Of a stretch of DNA of 64,000 nucleotides, positions 42,042 through 50,602 are shown piece by piece. The DNA comes from Psychroflexus salis (GTDB lineage: Bacteria; Bacteroidota; Bacteroidia; Flavobacteriales; Flavobacteriaceae): the NCBI RefSeq assembly GCF_014640175.1, contig NZ_BMGL01000010.1:90960-154959 (forward strand), in the 5' to 3' direction. The notes under the pieces were generated by a model. The model saw nothing but the letters and a program-made list of their open reading frames with translations. It was not told where the DNA came from and did not search any database. Position numbers and translations under genes: made by a program. Each line of letters begins with the position of its first letter. The first letter of the stretch is position 1.

Positions 42042-43427
42042 ATGAAAATGCGTATATGCTTTGTATTGAGCTTTTTGATTTATCTTTTTAATCTGTCTTG
42101 CTTTGCACAATTTACAGTAGAAGGAACATTAGCTAAAAATGCAAATCAAAAAATACAATTACTTGGTTTTGAAGGCATACAGGCTTATTTAATTGAAGAA
42201 ACACGAACTGATGCCAAGGGTCATTTTTCAATGAGTTACACTGCCGAAGATTATGGAATAGGATACTTAAGTATCTCGCAAGTCGAAAATCAAATCCTTG
42301 TACTTGCCAAAGAAAACATTAGCATACAAGCAAATGCACTTTCTGATAAGAATAATTTGAAATTTTTACAGGGAAAGCAAAACAAACTATTTAATACTTA
42401 CACAAAGGAGTTTGACATCAATCAAAATGTTCTAGGTGCTTGGCAGTACCTAGCTGAAACTTACAGGAACAATTCACATTTAAAAGCTAGACAAAATAGC
42501 CTAGAAAACATTCTCAATGAAATTGAATCTTTAAAAAAAGTGAATCAGCATCTCATTCAAAAATTGCCTGAAAACTCCTATATTCAATGGTTTATACCAG
42601 TTCGTAAAATTGTGAGCGATGTTTCTTATATCGCTCAAAATCAGCCCGAATTAATCCCTGAAAATTTAACTGCCTTTAGAAATATAAAACACGATAATGA
42701 TTTGTTTTATAAAAGTGGTTTATACAAAGATGCTTTTGAAGGCCATTTTTGGCTTATTGAAAATTCAGGTTTAAGCCAAGATGAAGCTTTCGCAGAAATG
42801 AAAAAATCTATCGACATTATTGTTGAAAACCTGGCTTTTGATGATGAAAAAATGAATCAAACAGGCGAATTTTTGTTTCAATTTTTAGAAAGTAGAAGTT
42901 TATTTGAAGCATCTGAATATTTAGCGGTTAAGCTTTTAAATGAAAGCAGTTGCACCCTAAATAGTAACTTAGAAAAACAATTGGAAGTTTACCGAAAAAT
43001 GAAACCAGGCAATATTGCAAATAATATTGTTTTTGATGGTGATGTTTTTAAGTCTGGTACTAAAATTTCTGTTTCTAATTTAAATGAATTACAAAGCGAA
43101 TATTACTTAATTGCTTTTGGTTCGAGTTGGTGTCCAGCTTGTGTAGAAGAGTTACCTAAACTACAAGAAGAATACGCTAATCTTCAACAAAAAGGCGTTG
43201 AAATTGTAATGATTTCATTGGATACTTCTAAACAGCAATTTCAAAATTTCACAAAAGATTTCGACTTTTATGCAGCATCCGATTATAAAAAATGGGATAC
43301 ACAAGCTGTAAGTGATTACTATGTTTTTAGTACGCCTACTTTATATTTAATCGATAAAAACAGAAAGATTTTACTTCGTCCAAACTCAGTTGAGCGAGCT
43401 AAAAATTGGATTTTACAAAATTTATAA
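42042..43427 (+). CDS. Periplasmic thioredoxin-like protein (TlpA/DUF4369-type architecture)
   Basis: The 461-residue protein has a signal peptide (to about residue 24), an N-terminal beta-rich domain of the kind often preceding flavobacterial TlpA thioredoxins (FTVEGTLAKNANQKIQLLGFEG), a helical middle and a C-terminal thioredoxin fold. The active site is SSWCPAC and the cis-proline lies in FSTPTLYLID. It should reduce or exchange disulfides outside the inner membrane. It is transcribed alone, divergent from the kinase-like operon; the DUF1456 gene is convergent. Confidence 0.85.
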   Translation: MKMRICFVLSFLIYLFNLSCFAQFTVEGTLAKNANQKIQLLGFEGIQAYLIEETRTDAKGHFSMSYTAEDYGIGYLSISQVENQILVLAKENISIQANALSDKNNLKFLQGKQNKLFNTYTKEFDINQNVLGAWQYLAETYRNNSHLKARQNSLENILNEIESLKKVNQHLIQKLPENSYIQWFIPVRKIVSDVSYIAQNQPELIPENLTAFRNIKHDNDLFYKSGLYKDAFEGHFWLIENSGLSQDEAFAEMKKSIDIIVENLAFDDEKMNQTGEFLFQFLESRSLFEASEYLAVKLLNESSCTLNSNLEKQLEVYRKMKPGNIANNIVFDGDVFKSGTKISVSNLNELQSEYYLIAFGSSWCPACVEELPKLQEEYANLQQKGVEIVMISLDTSKQQFQNFTKDFDFYAASDYKKWDTQAVSDYYVFSTPTLYLIDKNRKILLRPNSVERAKNWILQNL

Positions 43428-43457
43428 AGTCTTTAGGTACTATAAATAAAATTAAAA

Positions 43458-43916
43458 TTACTTTTTTAAATGCATTTGTAAAGCAGATAAAAAGTTTCTA
43501 AGGTATTGATCCTGCAATCTGCGATATTGATCTTGATTGGGGTTTCTTAAAAAGGCACTGAGTTCATTTTTACTTAATTGTTTGCCTTTTAATTGAAAGA
43601 GTTTTAAAATATCATCGCTTGTTAATTGATAAGCAATTTTTATTTTCTTCAACACATCGTTATTTTCTAACTCAGTTTCGATAGCTGGTTGCTTACCTGG
43701 TTTCTTTCCCCGTTTAAAATTGATGAGTCCGTTTAAAAACAAAGCCAGTTCCACATCGCTTAAAACTTTGAAATCAGTAGCTTCTTCATCTTTTTGCCAA
43801 GCTTCTACATCAACTAAATTGGCATCGTAATCTACTTCTTCAAAAATGGCTTTCAATTTAGCATTGTTAAAACCTTCAATAAAACGGATTCTTTTAAAAA
43901 TATCGTTGTTGGTCAT
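43458..43916 (-). CDS. DUF1456 family protein (YehS-like)
   Basis: The 152-residue protein contains two DUF1456 repeats: NDIFKRIRFIEGFNNAKLKAIFEEV with ALFLNGLINFKRGKKPG, and NNDVLKKIKIAYQLTSDDILKLF with SAFLRNPNQDQYR. This is the two-repeat architecture of E. coli YehS. The family's function is unknown. It is a single-gene unit on the minus strand with a 312-base AT-rich gap upstream. Confidence 0.9.
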   Translation of the reverse strand: MTNNDIFKRIRFIEGFNNAKLKAIFEEVDYDANLVDVEAWQKDEEATDFKVLSDVELALFLNGLINFKRGKKPGKQPAIETELENNDVLKKIKIAYQLTSDDILKLFQLKGKQLSKNELSAFLRNPNQDQYRRLQDQYLRNFLSALQMHLKK

Positions 43917-44228
43917 TAATTTTAATTTGTTTCAAAAATAAGTAATCTTAAACTATTGTATGTTATTCCTTACACCAGAGTTATAAATAAACTTGAAATT
44001 AAACTAGATTCATCTTTTTATATCATCATTATAATTTATTTGTAATTCGATAAATTCGTCGAATTCTAGTTTATTCAATAAAAAGAAAATTAATGGATGC
44101 ATTTTGTATAGAAAGCAATGAACTAATGCTTCAATAAAACTTTTAAGTTTTTAAGAACATATATTCATGAAGTATTATTTTCTAAGTATAATTGACCATC
44201 TTAAATTAAAAAATTGAATTGAATTACA
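43917..44228. other. Intergenic region upstream of the DUF1456 gene
   Basis: This AT-rich stretch contains no coding frame of note and no strong hairpin. It leads into a gene remnant at 44229-44386. Confidence 0.5.
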
Positions 44229-44386
44229 ATGAGAATTCGATACCTTATTTTATGCTTGCTGCTAAGTTTTACAATTCATCCACAAAGCTTTATGGGCTAT
44301 TATTTATAGGTTATGGCGAGACTTTAATCGATTACAACCACAAATAAACTACCTTGGGTGTTGGCATTACTTTTACGGATTGGTAA
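44229..44386 (+). pseudogene. Remnant of an outer membrane phospholipase A gene
   Basis: An ATG opens MRIRYLILCLLLSFTIHPQS, a good signal peptide, and stops 7 codons later. In another frame from 44309, the DNA reads GYGETLIDYNHK, a stop, then TTLGVGITFTDW and a final stop. This is very like the C-terminal barrel strands of PldA-type phospholipase A1 (GYGESLIDYN pattern). The first part and the last part of the gene thus remain, the middle is deleted, and one more nonsense change is present. The identification rests on the short C-terminal match and is moderately sure. Confidence 0.6.
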
Positions 44387-44402
44387 CTATTGGGATAGGC
44401 CT

Positions 44403-44437
44403 AAAAAAAAAGCCAAATCTAAAGATTTGGCTTTTTT
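44403..44437. terminator. Bidirectional terminator after sucC
   Basis: AAAAAAGCCAAATC and GATTTGGCTTTTTT form a perfect stem with a TAAA loop, flanked by A and T runs. It lies 24 bases after the sucC stop on the minus strand and can also end transcription of the phospholipase remnant. Confidence 0.9.
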
Positions 44438-44460
44438 CTAAATTTATTTTTATGTTGAAA

Positions 44461-45654
44461 TTAAGCCAACACTTTCTGTACTTTATCTGCAGCTTCTTGA
44501 AAAATTACAGCCGACTCCACGTTTAATCCGCTATTGTCTATAATTTCTTTAGCTTCTTCTGCATTAGTTCCTTGTAAACGAACAATAATTGGCACTTTAA
44601 TTTGGTCGCCTAAATTTTTATAAGCTTCCACTACTCCGTTTGCAACCCGGTCGCAACGTACAATTCCACCAAAAATATTAATTAATATAGCTTCCACTTT
44701 TTCATCTTCTAAAATAATTCTAAAAGCTTCTTCTACACGTTTGGCATCTGCAGTACCACCTACATCTAAAAAGTTAGCTGGTTCGCCACCAGCAAATTTA
44801 ATTAAATCCATGGTTGCCATGGCTAAACCAGCACCATTCACCATACATCCAACGTTTCCGTCTAAGTTTACAAAACTTAAACCAACTTCTTTAGCACGAA
44901 CTTCTGTTGGGTCTTCTTCTCTTTTATCGCGTAATTCGGCATAATCTTTATGACGAAATAAAGCTGAATCGTCTATACTTACTTTAGCATCTACAGCTAA
45001 GATTTTATCGTCAGAAGTTTTTAAAACCGGATTAATTTCAAATAAAGAAGAATCCGAACCGTCGTAAGCTTGGTATAAAGCAGTTACAAATTTGGTCATT
45101 TCTTTAAAGGCTTTTCCGCTTAATCCTAAATTAAAAGCAACTTTTCTAGCTTGGAAAGGTAAAATTCCAGTAGCAGGATCAATTTCTTCTGTAAAAATTA
45201 ATTCAGGTGTTTTTTCTGCAACCGATTCAATATCTACACCACCTTCGGTAGAATACATGATCATGTTTTTTCCAGTAGCTCTATTAAGTAAAACAGACAT
45301 ATAATATTCTTCAGGATCATTATCACCTGGATAATATACATCTTCAGCTACTAAAACTTGGTGTACTTTTTTTCCATCTTTAGAAGTTTGCGGAGTAATT
45401 AAATTCATGCCGATAATATCACCAGCAATTTGTTCTACTTCTTTTAAATTTTTGGCAAGTTTAACTCCACCACCTTTTCCGCGACCACCAGCATGGACTT
45501 GTGCTTTAATAACGTGCCATCCCGTTCCAGTTTCTTCGGTAAGTTTTTTAGCCGCTTCTACAGCTTCTGCAGGAGTTTGTGCTACAATTCCGCGTTGAAT
45601 GTTAACACCAAAACTATTTAGTATTTCTTTTCCTTGATATTCGTGTAAATTCAT
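44461..45654 (-). CDS. sucC: Succinate-CoA ligase (ADP-forming) beta subunit
   Basis: SucC works in the citric acid cycle, coupling succinyl-CoA cleavage to ATP formation. The 397-residue protein starts MNLHEYQGKEILNSFGV, has the ATP-grasp features KAQVHAGGRGKGGGVKLAKN (in parts), and ends with the CoA-ligase domain (GGTADAKRVEEAFRIIL, INIFGGIVRCD, VRLQGTNAEEAKEII). It is complete. The alpha subunit gene sucD is not adjacent. A good promoter lies 30-60 bases upstream. Confidence 0.98.
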   Translation of the reverse strand: MNLHEYQGKEILNSFGVNIQRGIVAQTPAEAVEAAKKLTEETGTGWHVIKAQVHAGGRGKGGGVKLAKNLKEVEQIAGDIIGMNLITPQTSKDGKKVHQVLVAEDVYYPGDNDPEEYYMSVLLNRATGKNMIMYSTEGGVDIESVAEKTPELIFTEEIDPATGILPFQARKVAFNLGLSGKAFKEMTKFVTALYQAYDGSDSSLFEINPVLKTSDDKILAVDAKVSIDDSALFRHKDYAELRDKREEDPTEVRAKEVGLSFVNLDGNVGCMVNGAGLAMATMDLIKFAGGEPANFLDVGGTADAKRVEEAFRIILEDEKVEAILINIFGGIVRCDRVANGVVEAYKNLGDQIKVPIIVRLQGTNAEEAKEIIDNSGLNVESAVIFQEAADKVQKVLA

Positions 45655-45683
45655 ATTCAGGTTTTGCTTAAAATTAAGTCCTA

Positions 45684-45713
45684 CAAAAGTAACAATTTAA
45701 GAACTTAAGGCAA
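45684..45713 (-). promoter_or_regulatory. Promoter of sucC
   Basis: On the minus strand TTG is followed after 19 bases by TACTTTTG, an exact -33/-7 arrangement of the Bacteroidota sigma-A consensus. The -7 box ends 29 bases before the sucC ATG. Confidence 0.65.
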
Positions 45714-45812
45714 GTTATTTGAAAGCTATTTAATTAAAGAAATGCTAAATTATACGCTAAAGTTAAGTTTTATAGTTGTTTTACTTTTGGTAAGACATCA
45801 AATGTTTTTAAT

Positions 45813-45820
45813 TAGCTTTG
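45813..45820 (+). promoter_or_regulatory. Candidate -7 promoter element of smpB
   Basis: TAGCTTTG matches TAnnTTTG. TTTG at 45786-45789 lies 23 bases upstream, slightly wide for a -33 element. The box ends 22 bases before the smpB ATG. Confidence 0.5.
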
Positions 45821-45842
45821 TCATTCAATTGAAGGAATATTC

Positions 45843-46301
45843 ATGAAAGGAAACAACATTAAAATAAAGAACAAAAAAGCAAAATTTAATTACGAATTTT
45901 TAGATAAATATATTGCTGGAATTGTTTTGCGCGGCACAGAAATTAAAGCTATTCGAGAAGGTAAAGCAACAATTGCTGAAAGTTTTTGCGAGTTTAACGA
46001 TAAAGGTGAACTCTTTGTTGTAAATATGAATATTCAGGAGTATTCACATGCTTCTCATTTTAACCATAATCCTAAAAGTGAACGCAAATTACTGCTGAAT
46101 AAAAAAGAACTTAAAAAACTTTACAAAGAAGTAAAAAATTCGGGTTTAACCATTGTTCCGTTGCTGCTTTTTATAAACGATCGTGGTTTTGCTAAATTAC
46201 AAATTGCTTTAGCCAAAGGAAAAAAGCTGTACGATAAACGCGAAACCATTAAAGAACGAGACACCAAACGCAAATTAGATCGGATTCAAAAATCGTATTA
46301 A
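45843..46301 (+). CDS. smpB: SsrA-binding protein SmpB
   Basis: SmpB binds tmRNA and brings it to stalled ribosomes. The 152-residue protein shows the family pattern NKKAKFNYEFLDKYIAGIVL, GTEIKAIREGKATIAESFC, KLLLNKKEL and the C-terminal basic tail KGKKLYDKRETIKERDTKRKLDR (in parts), which enters the ribosome decoding centre. The protein is complete. Its stop codon overlaps the start of the DUF5686 gene by one base (TAATG). Confidence 0.97.
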   Translation: MKGNNIKIKNKKAKFNYEFLDKYIAGIVLRGTEIKAIREGKATIAESFCEFNDKGELFVVNMNIQEYSHASHFNHNPKSERKLLLNKKELKKLYKEVKNSGLTIVPLLLFINDRGFAKLQIALAKGKKLYDKRETIKERDTKRKLDRIQKSY

Positions 46302-48796
46302 TGAAAAAATCTCTACTAACCACTCTCCTATTACTCAATTGCTTTTGGATTGTAGCGCAAACTATTTCAGGAAAAATCACAAACCAATCTGGCGAAAGTC
46401 TTGCAGATGTAAACATATACATTGAAGGCTCGTATACAGGCACTACAAGCAACACAGAAGGCATCTACGAGTTAAAGCTGAAAGAAGTTGATACAGAATT
46501 TACTTTAGTTTTTCAATACTTGGGCTTTAAAACCGAAAAAATTGAAGTAAAAGATGCAGATAAAAATCAACAGCTAGACCTTGTTTTAATTGAAGAAGTA
46601 ACCAGTTTAGATAATGTAGTTGTATATGCAGACGAAAATCCTGCTTTAAAAATAATTGAACAAGCTATAGACCATAGAAAAGAGAATAAAAGTAAAATTG
46701 ATGCATTTGTGGCAGACTTTTATTCGCGAAGTTTGTGGAGAGCTGAAAATATTCCTGAGAAAATATTAGGTGTAGAAGTAGGAGATTTCGATGGAACTTT
46801 AGACTCTACCAGAAGTGGGATTATTTATTTAAGTGAAACCGTTTCTAAAATTTACTATAAATCGCCAGATCAATTTAGAGAAGAAATTACAGCATCTAAA
46901 GTTAGTGGTAACGATAATGGGTTTAGTTGGAACAATGCAGAAGACTTTAATGTTTCGTTTTACAACAACACCATTAGCTTCAATATCGAAATGATTTCTC
47001 CTATTGCCGATTATGCCTTCAATTATTATGATTATAAATTAGATGGTATTTTTTACGATTCCAATGGATTTTTAATCAATAAAGTAGAAGTAATTCCTAA
47101 GCGAAAAAAAGATAAAGTATTTTCGGGTTACATCTATATTGTAGAAGACACTTGGGAAATTTACGGAGTAGATTTAAGTACAACAGGAGAAGCAACGCAA
47201 ATACCACCTTTAGAAAGCGTTCAGTTTCAGCAAGAATTTACCTACGATGCTGAGCAAGAAATTTGGCTGAGTTTATCGAAAGGCTTCAACTTTACATGGA
47301 AAATTTTAGGCATGTCGGGGAATGGAAAATTTTTAGGTTTTTACAAAAATTATGAACTTACACCAGCTAAAGAAAAGTTGCAATTTACCAATGAAATTGT
47401 ATTTTACGAACGCGATGCCAACAAACGTGATTCAATATTTTGGGAAGGCATCCGTCCAGTTCCTTTAACTAAAGTTGAACAAAACGACTACCTTAAAAAA
47501 GACAGCATTCAACAATTACGAAAATCGAAAAGCTATTTAGATTCGGTTGACCAAGTTCGAAATAAATTTAAAATCTTGAGTCCCATAACTGGTTACACTT
47601 GGCAAAATTCATACAAAAATCGAAGTTTTTCCTACACTGGTTTTTCGCCAACAAGTTTAAATTACAACAATGTACAAGGTTGGAATATAAATACGTCTTT
47701 TACCTATCTCCAAAAAGATGAAGACAATTCTTATAAACAATTTTGGGACATAAGTGCGAAGTTAAACTATGGCTTTTCTGAAGAAAAACTACGTGGAAGC
47801 TTAAATTACCGTCATAAATTCAATAATTTTAAAGATACATATTTAGGAATTTCTGTTGGAAGCGAAGCCCAACAAATTAATAGTACTGAACCCATAAGTC
47901 CACTTATAAACACTATCGCTGCCACCTTTTACGAACGTAGCTTTTTAAAATTATACGAACGTAACTATGCAGAAGCTATATTTGCCGATGAAATTGTAAA
48001 TGGTTTTCGTGCTTACGCAAGCTTTGCTTTTGAAGATAGGAACGCTCTTAAAAATTCCACCAATTCTCAAATTTGGGTAAATAATCCTGATGGATTTACT
48101 AGCAATCATCCCCTATTTTCTGAACAATTGGGTGAAACCTTATTTAAAAATCATCAGATTTTTAAAGCAAGGATTGGAGCCACTTTTAGATTTGGACAAA
48201 AATACATTAACCGTCCTGACGGAAAATTCAACATGAATAATCCAGCTTATCCTAACATTAGTTTTGTGTACGAAAAAGGCTTTGGAAGTTCGGTAAGCGA
48301 TTATAATTTCGATATGATTCGTACACAAATTAAGCAAGATGTTAATTTGGCCAATTTAGGAAGCTTCAATTATGCAGTAAATGCGGGTTGGATTAATAAC
48401 AATAGCAAACAAATGTCTTTTTTAGATTACAAACACTTCAACGGAAACCAAACTTTTGTAGAATCTGCATCAAGTTATGTAGGAAGATTTTTGCTTTTGG
48501 ATTATTATGCCTTTTCCACTCAACACAGTTATGCAGAAATACATGCAGAACATCAATTTAAAGGCCTGATTTTAAATCGAATTCCGTTGCTCAATCAATT
48601 AAACTATAATTTAGTTCTAGGTGGCAGAGCTTTACTTACTAAAGAGCGAAATCCATATTTTGAAGCGAATATTGGACTCGAAAATTTAGGCTTTGGAAAG
48701 TTTCGATTTTTTCGTTTAGATTATGTGCAATCGTTTCATAACGGAAATTCTACAGGTGGTGTTATGCTAGGACTTCAATTTTTGAATTTATTGTAA
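46301..48796 (+). CDS. DUF5686-type outer membrane protein with carboxypeptidase-like regulatory domain
   Basis: The 831-residue protein has a signal peptide (to about residue 20), a CarboxypepD_reg-like domain (ISGKITNQSGESLADVNIYIEGS, about residues 22-105) and a DUF5686 region, then a C-terminal barrel-like part rich in alternating aromatic strands ending GGVMLGLQFLNLL. Unlike TonB receptors it has no plug domain. Such proteins are outer-membrane proteins of unknown substrate. The ATG overlaps the smpB stop codon. Confidence 0.82.
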   Translation: MKKSLLTTLLLLNCFWIVAQTISGKITNQSGESLADVNIYIEGSYTGTTSNTEGIYELKLKEVDTEFTLVFQYLGFKTEKIEVKDADKNQQLDLVLIEEVTSLDNVVVYADENPALKIIEQAIDHRKENKSKIDAFVADFYSRSLWRAENIPEKILGVEVGDFDGTLDSTRSGIIYLSETVSKIYYKSPDQFREEITASKVSGNDNGFSWNNAEDFNVSFYNNTISFNIEMISPIADYAFNYYDYKLDGIFYDSNGFLINKVEVIPKRKKDKVFSGYIYIVEDTWEIYGVDLSTTGEATQIPPLESVQFQQEFTYDAEQEIWLSLSKGFNFTWKILGMSGNGKFLGFYKNYELTPAKEKLQFTNEIVFYERDANKRDSIFWEGIRPVPLTKVEQNDYLKKDSIQQLRKSKSYLDSVDQVRNKFKILSPITGYTWQNSYKNRSFSYTGFSPTSLNYNNVQGWNINTSFTYLQKDEDNSYKQFWDISAKLNYGFSEEKLRGSLNYRHKFNNFKDTYLGISVGSEAQQINSTEPISPLINTIAATFYERSFLKLYERNYAEAIFADEIVNGFRAYASFAFEDRNALKNSTNSQIWVNNPDGFTSNHPLFSEQLGETLFKNHQIFKARIGATFRFGQKYINRPDGKFNMNNPAYPNISFVYEKGFGSSVSDYNFDMIRTQIKQDVNLANLGSFNYAVNAGWINNNSKQMSFLDYKHFNGNQTFVESASSYVGRFLLLDYYAFSTQHSYAEIHAEHQFKGLILNRIPLLNQLNYNLVLGGRALLTKERNPYFEANIGLENLGFGKFRFFRLDYVQSFHNGNSTGGVMLGLQFLNLL

Positions 48797-48960
48797 ATAT
48801 AAATTGTGTATTTGAGTAATCGAATTCCTTTCATTTTTATAATCTTTTTCTTTTCGAAAGCTTTTACCTTAAAATCTTCCCTTTTTGTGTGAAAATTGCA
48901 AGCTCATATTATAAAAAACAATAAGTTTTTAAGTTATACAATCAAAAACAGATAAAAATG

Positions 48961-48968
48961 TATTTTTG
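48961..48968 (+). promoter_or_regulatory. Candidate -7 promoter element of udk
   Basis: TATTTTTG matches TAnnTTTG and ends 15 bases before the ATG at 48984. It overlaps an in-frame TTG at 48966, ruling that start out. Confidence 0.5.
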
Positions 48969-48983
48969 TCCAAAATTGTATTC

Positions 48984-49595
48984 ATGCTTATTATAGGAAT
49001 CGCAGGTGGGACAGGGAGTGGAAAAACCACAGTTGTAAACCAAATTATCGACGAATTACAACACGACGAAGTAGATGTAATCTACCAAGATTCTTATTAT
49101 ATGGATACGAGTCATCTTACTTTTGAAGAACGAAAACAAATTAATTTTGATCATCCCAAATCGATCGACTTCGAGTTGCTTCAAGAGCATTTAAGCAGTT
49201 TAAAAGCTGGCGTTCCCATAGAGCAACCCATATATTCGTTTAAAGAACATAACCGTACAGGAGAAACAGTAACTACACTTCCTAAAAAAGTAATGATTGT
49301 AGAAGGGATTCTTATTTTAGCACATAAAGAATTGCGTGATATGTTCGATATAAAAATGTTTGTACATGCCGATAGCGACGAACGTTTAATAAGAAGACTA
49401 AAGCGCGATATTCAGGAACGTGGACGTGATTTAGATGAAGTATTAAACCGCTACCAAACTACCTTAAAACCCATGCACCAGCAATTTATCGAACCCACTA
49501 AGGAGTTTGCAGACATCATTATACCTTACAACAAATACAATAATGTTGCCATTAATATTGTGCAATCGGTAATTAAAGAGCGTATTTTAAGTTAG
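48984..49595 (+). CDS. udk: Uridine kinase
   Basis: Udk phosphorylates uridine and cytidine in pyrimidine salvage. The 203-residue protein has the P-loop GGTGSGKT (8-15), YQDSYY, NFDHPKSIDFELL, PIYSFKEHNRTGET and the lid region RLIRRLKRDIQERGR, all normal for the family. The ATG at 48984 gives the usual start, MLIIGIAGGTGSGKT. It is a single-gene unit followed by a gene of unknown function with its own promoter. Confidence 0.97.
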   Translation: MLIIGIAGGTGSGKTTVVNQIIDELQHDEVDVIYQDSYYMDTSHLTFEERKQINFDHPKSIDFELLQEHLSSLKAGVPIEQPIYSFKEHNRTGETVTTLPKKVMIVEGILILAHKELRDMFDIKMFVHADSDERLIRRLKRDIQERGRDLDEVLNRYQTTLKPMHQQFIEPTKEFADIIIPYNKYNNVAINIVQSVIKERILS

Positions 49596-49741
49596 AACCA
49601 AAATTCCTTCAATTTGAATTGTTTTAATAGCAGTGTTGCTTCATTTAATTGAAATTGTATCTGCACTATTAAAATTTACTAATGTTTTATGATGTTTTGA
49701 AACTTCTTCAACTCAGCCAAAAGGAATCAACATAGAAGTTG

Positions 49742-49749
49742 TATTTTTG
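49742..49749 (+). promoter_or_regulatory. Candidate -7 element touching the start codon of the next gene
   Basis: TATTTTTG matches TAnnTTTG and ends directly at the ATG (49750). If used, the transcript would start inside the first codons, so either the gene uses another promoter or the start is wrong. Confidence 0.3.
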
Positions 49750-50313
49750 ATGAAAAGCACCAAATTGAAAAAAATCATATTAACATTTCTCCTGTTCCAT
49801 TCAATTACAGGATTTAGTCAACAAAATATTTATAAAGTATTTAATGAAAACATGAGCAAACAAGAAGTACTTGCTGCTTATAATTCTAATGCTGAAAAAT
49901 TAAATTCAATACCATTTTCAACAGAAGTATCTTGGAAAGTTGATGTAGAGCGATTTCGGTACAATGAAGATGGACAACTTAAAGTGGTAAGCTTAATTCC
50001 TTCTAATATGGGCAATGGTTTTAATTATATAAAAACCGTAACACACCTAAAAAAAAGCAGAGATTTCTTACTAGATTTAGGCTATAAAATAACCCATACA
50101 AATGATGCATGGTCTAGGCCACAAGCCTTTGTTGGAGAAGCCTTTGCTTATGGCTTAGTGCTTCAAAATCCAACAAACAAAAATTACGTAAACATCTATT
50201 GTGTAAAAGAAAAAGGGAGTTACGTACCTTTACTTTATATTTTTAACAAAAAGTATTTGTTTGATCATTTTGAAGAAAACAAAGCATCGAACAAGCAGGA
50301 AAGCGGCTTTTAA
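49750..50313 (+). CDS. Small exported protein of unknown function
   Basis: The 187-residue protein has a signal peptide (KSTKLKKIILTFLLFHSITGFS before QQN) and a mixed mature domain (YKVFNENMSKQEVLAAYNSNAEKL ... FRYNEDGQLKVVSLIPSN ... LGYKITHTNDAWSRPQAFVGEAFAYGLVLQ, listed in parts). No family is recognised. Its stop codon overlaps the stop of the convergent Lacal_2735-like gene by a few bases. Confidence 0.7.
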   Translation: MKSTKLKKIILTFLLFHSITGFSQQNIYKVFNENMSKQEVLAAYNSNAEKLNSIPFSTEVSWKVDVERFRYNEDGQLKVVSLIPSNMGNGFNYIKTVTHLKKSRDFLLDLGYKITHTNDAWSRPQAFVGEAFAYGLVLQNPTNKNYVNIYCVKEKGSYVPLLYIFNKKYLFDHFEENKASNKQESGF

Positions 50314-50486
50314 TTCTCCTTTTCTTTCAATGCTTCAATTTTTTTAAACACTTCTTCAGCTTCAGCTAACTTTTTATCGGCGGCAGAACGATTAGACTTA
50401 GATAAATCGAAAGATTCTTTCTGCAATTTTTTATATTGATCTCTTAATTGATCTATTTCACTTTTCTTCTTAAACAATCCAAACAT
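50310..50486 (-). CDS. Lacal_2735 family small protein
   Basis: This 58-residue protein starts MFGLFKKKSEIDQLRDQY and continues as a charged helix with ESFDLSKSNRSAADKKLAEAEEVFKKIEAL. It matches the small flavobacterial family named after Lacinutrix locus Lacal_2735, which has the conserved start MFGLFKKKS. It is probably a coiled-coil or helical hairpin; the function is unknown. It converges on the preceding gene, with the stop codons overlapping at 50310-50313. Confidence 0.85.
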   Translation of the reverse strand: MFGLFKKKSEIDQLRDQYKKLQKESFDLSKSNRSAADKKLAEAEEVFKKIEALKEKEN

Positions 50487-50579
50487 AATTTTTTTACTTC
50501 AAATTTAATTTTTTTGTACCATCCATATTAATTCTTCTTAAATATTGGCTTCATTTTAGTAAAAGATTCAACTATAGAT

Positions 50580-50587
50580 TACATTTG
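50580..50587 (+). promoter_or_regulatory. Candidate -7 promoter element of the THUMP-like methyltransferase gene
   Basis: TACATTTG matches TAnnTTTG and ends 15 bases before the ATG at 50603. It overlaps an in-frame TTG at 50585, which is therefore unlikely as start. Confidence 0.45.
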
Positions 50588-50602
50588 AACATTATTTGTA
50601 CT

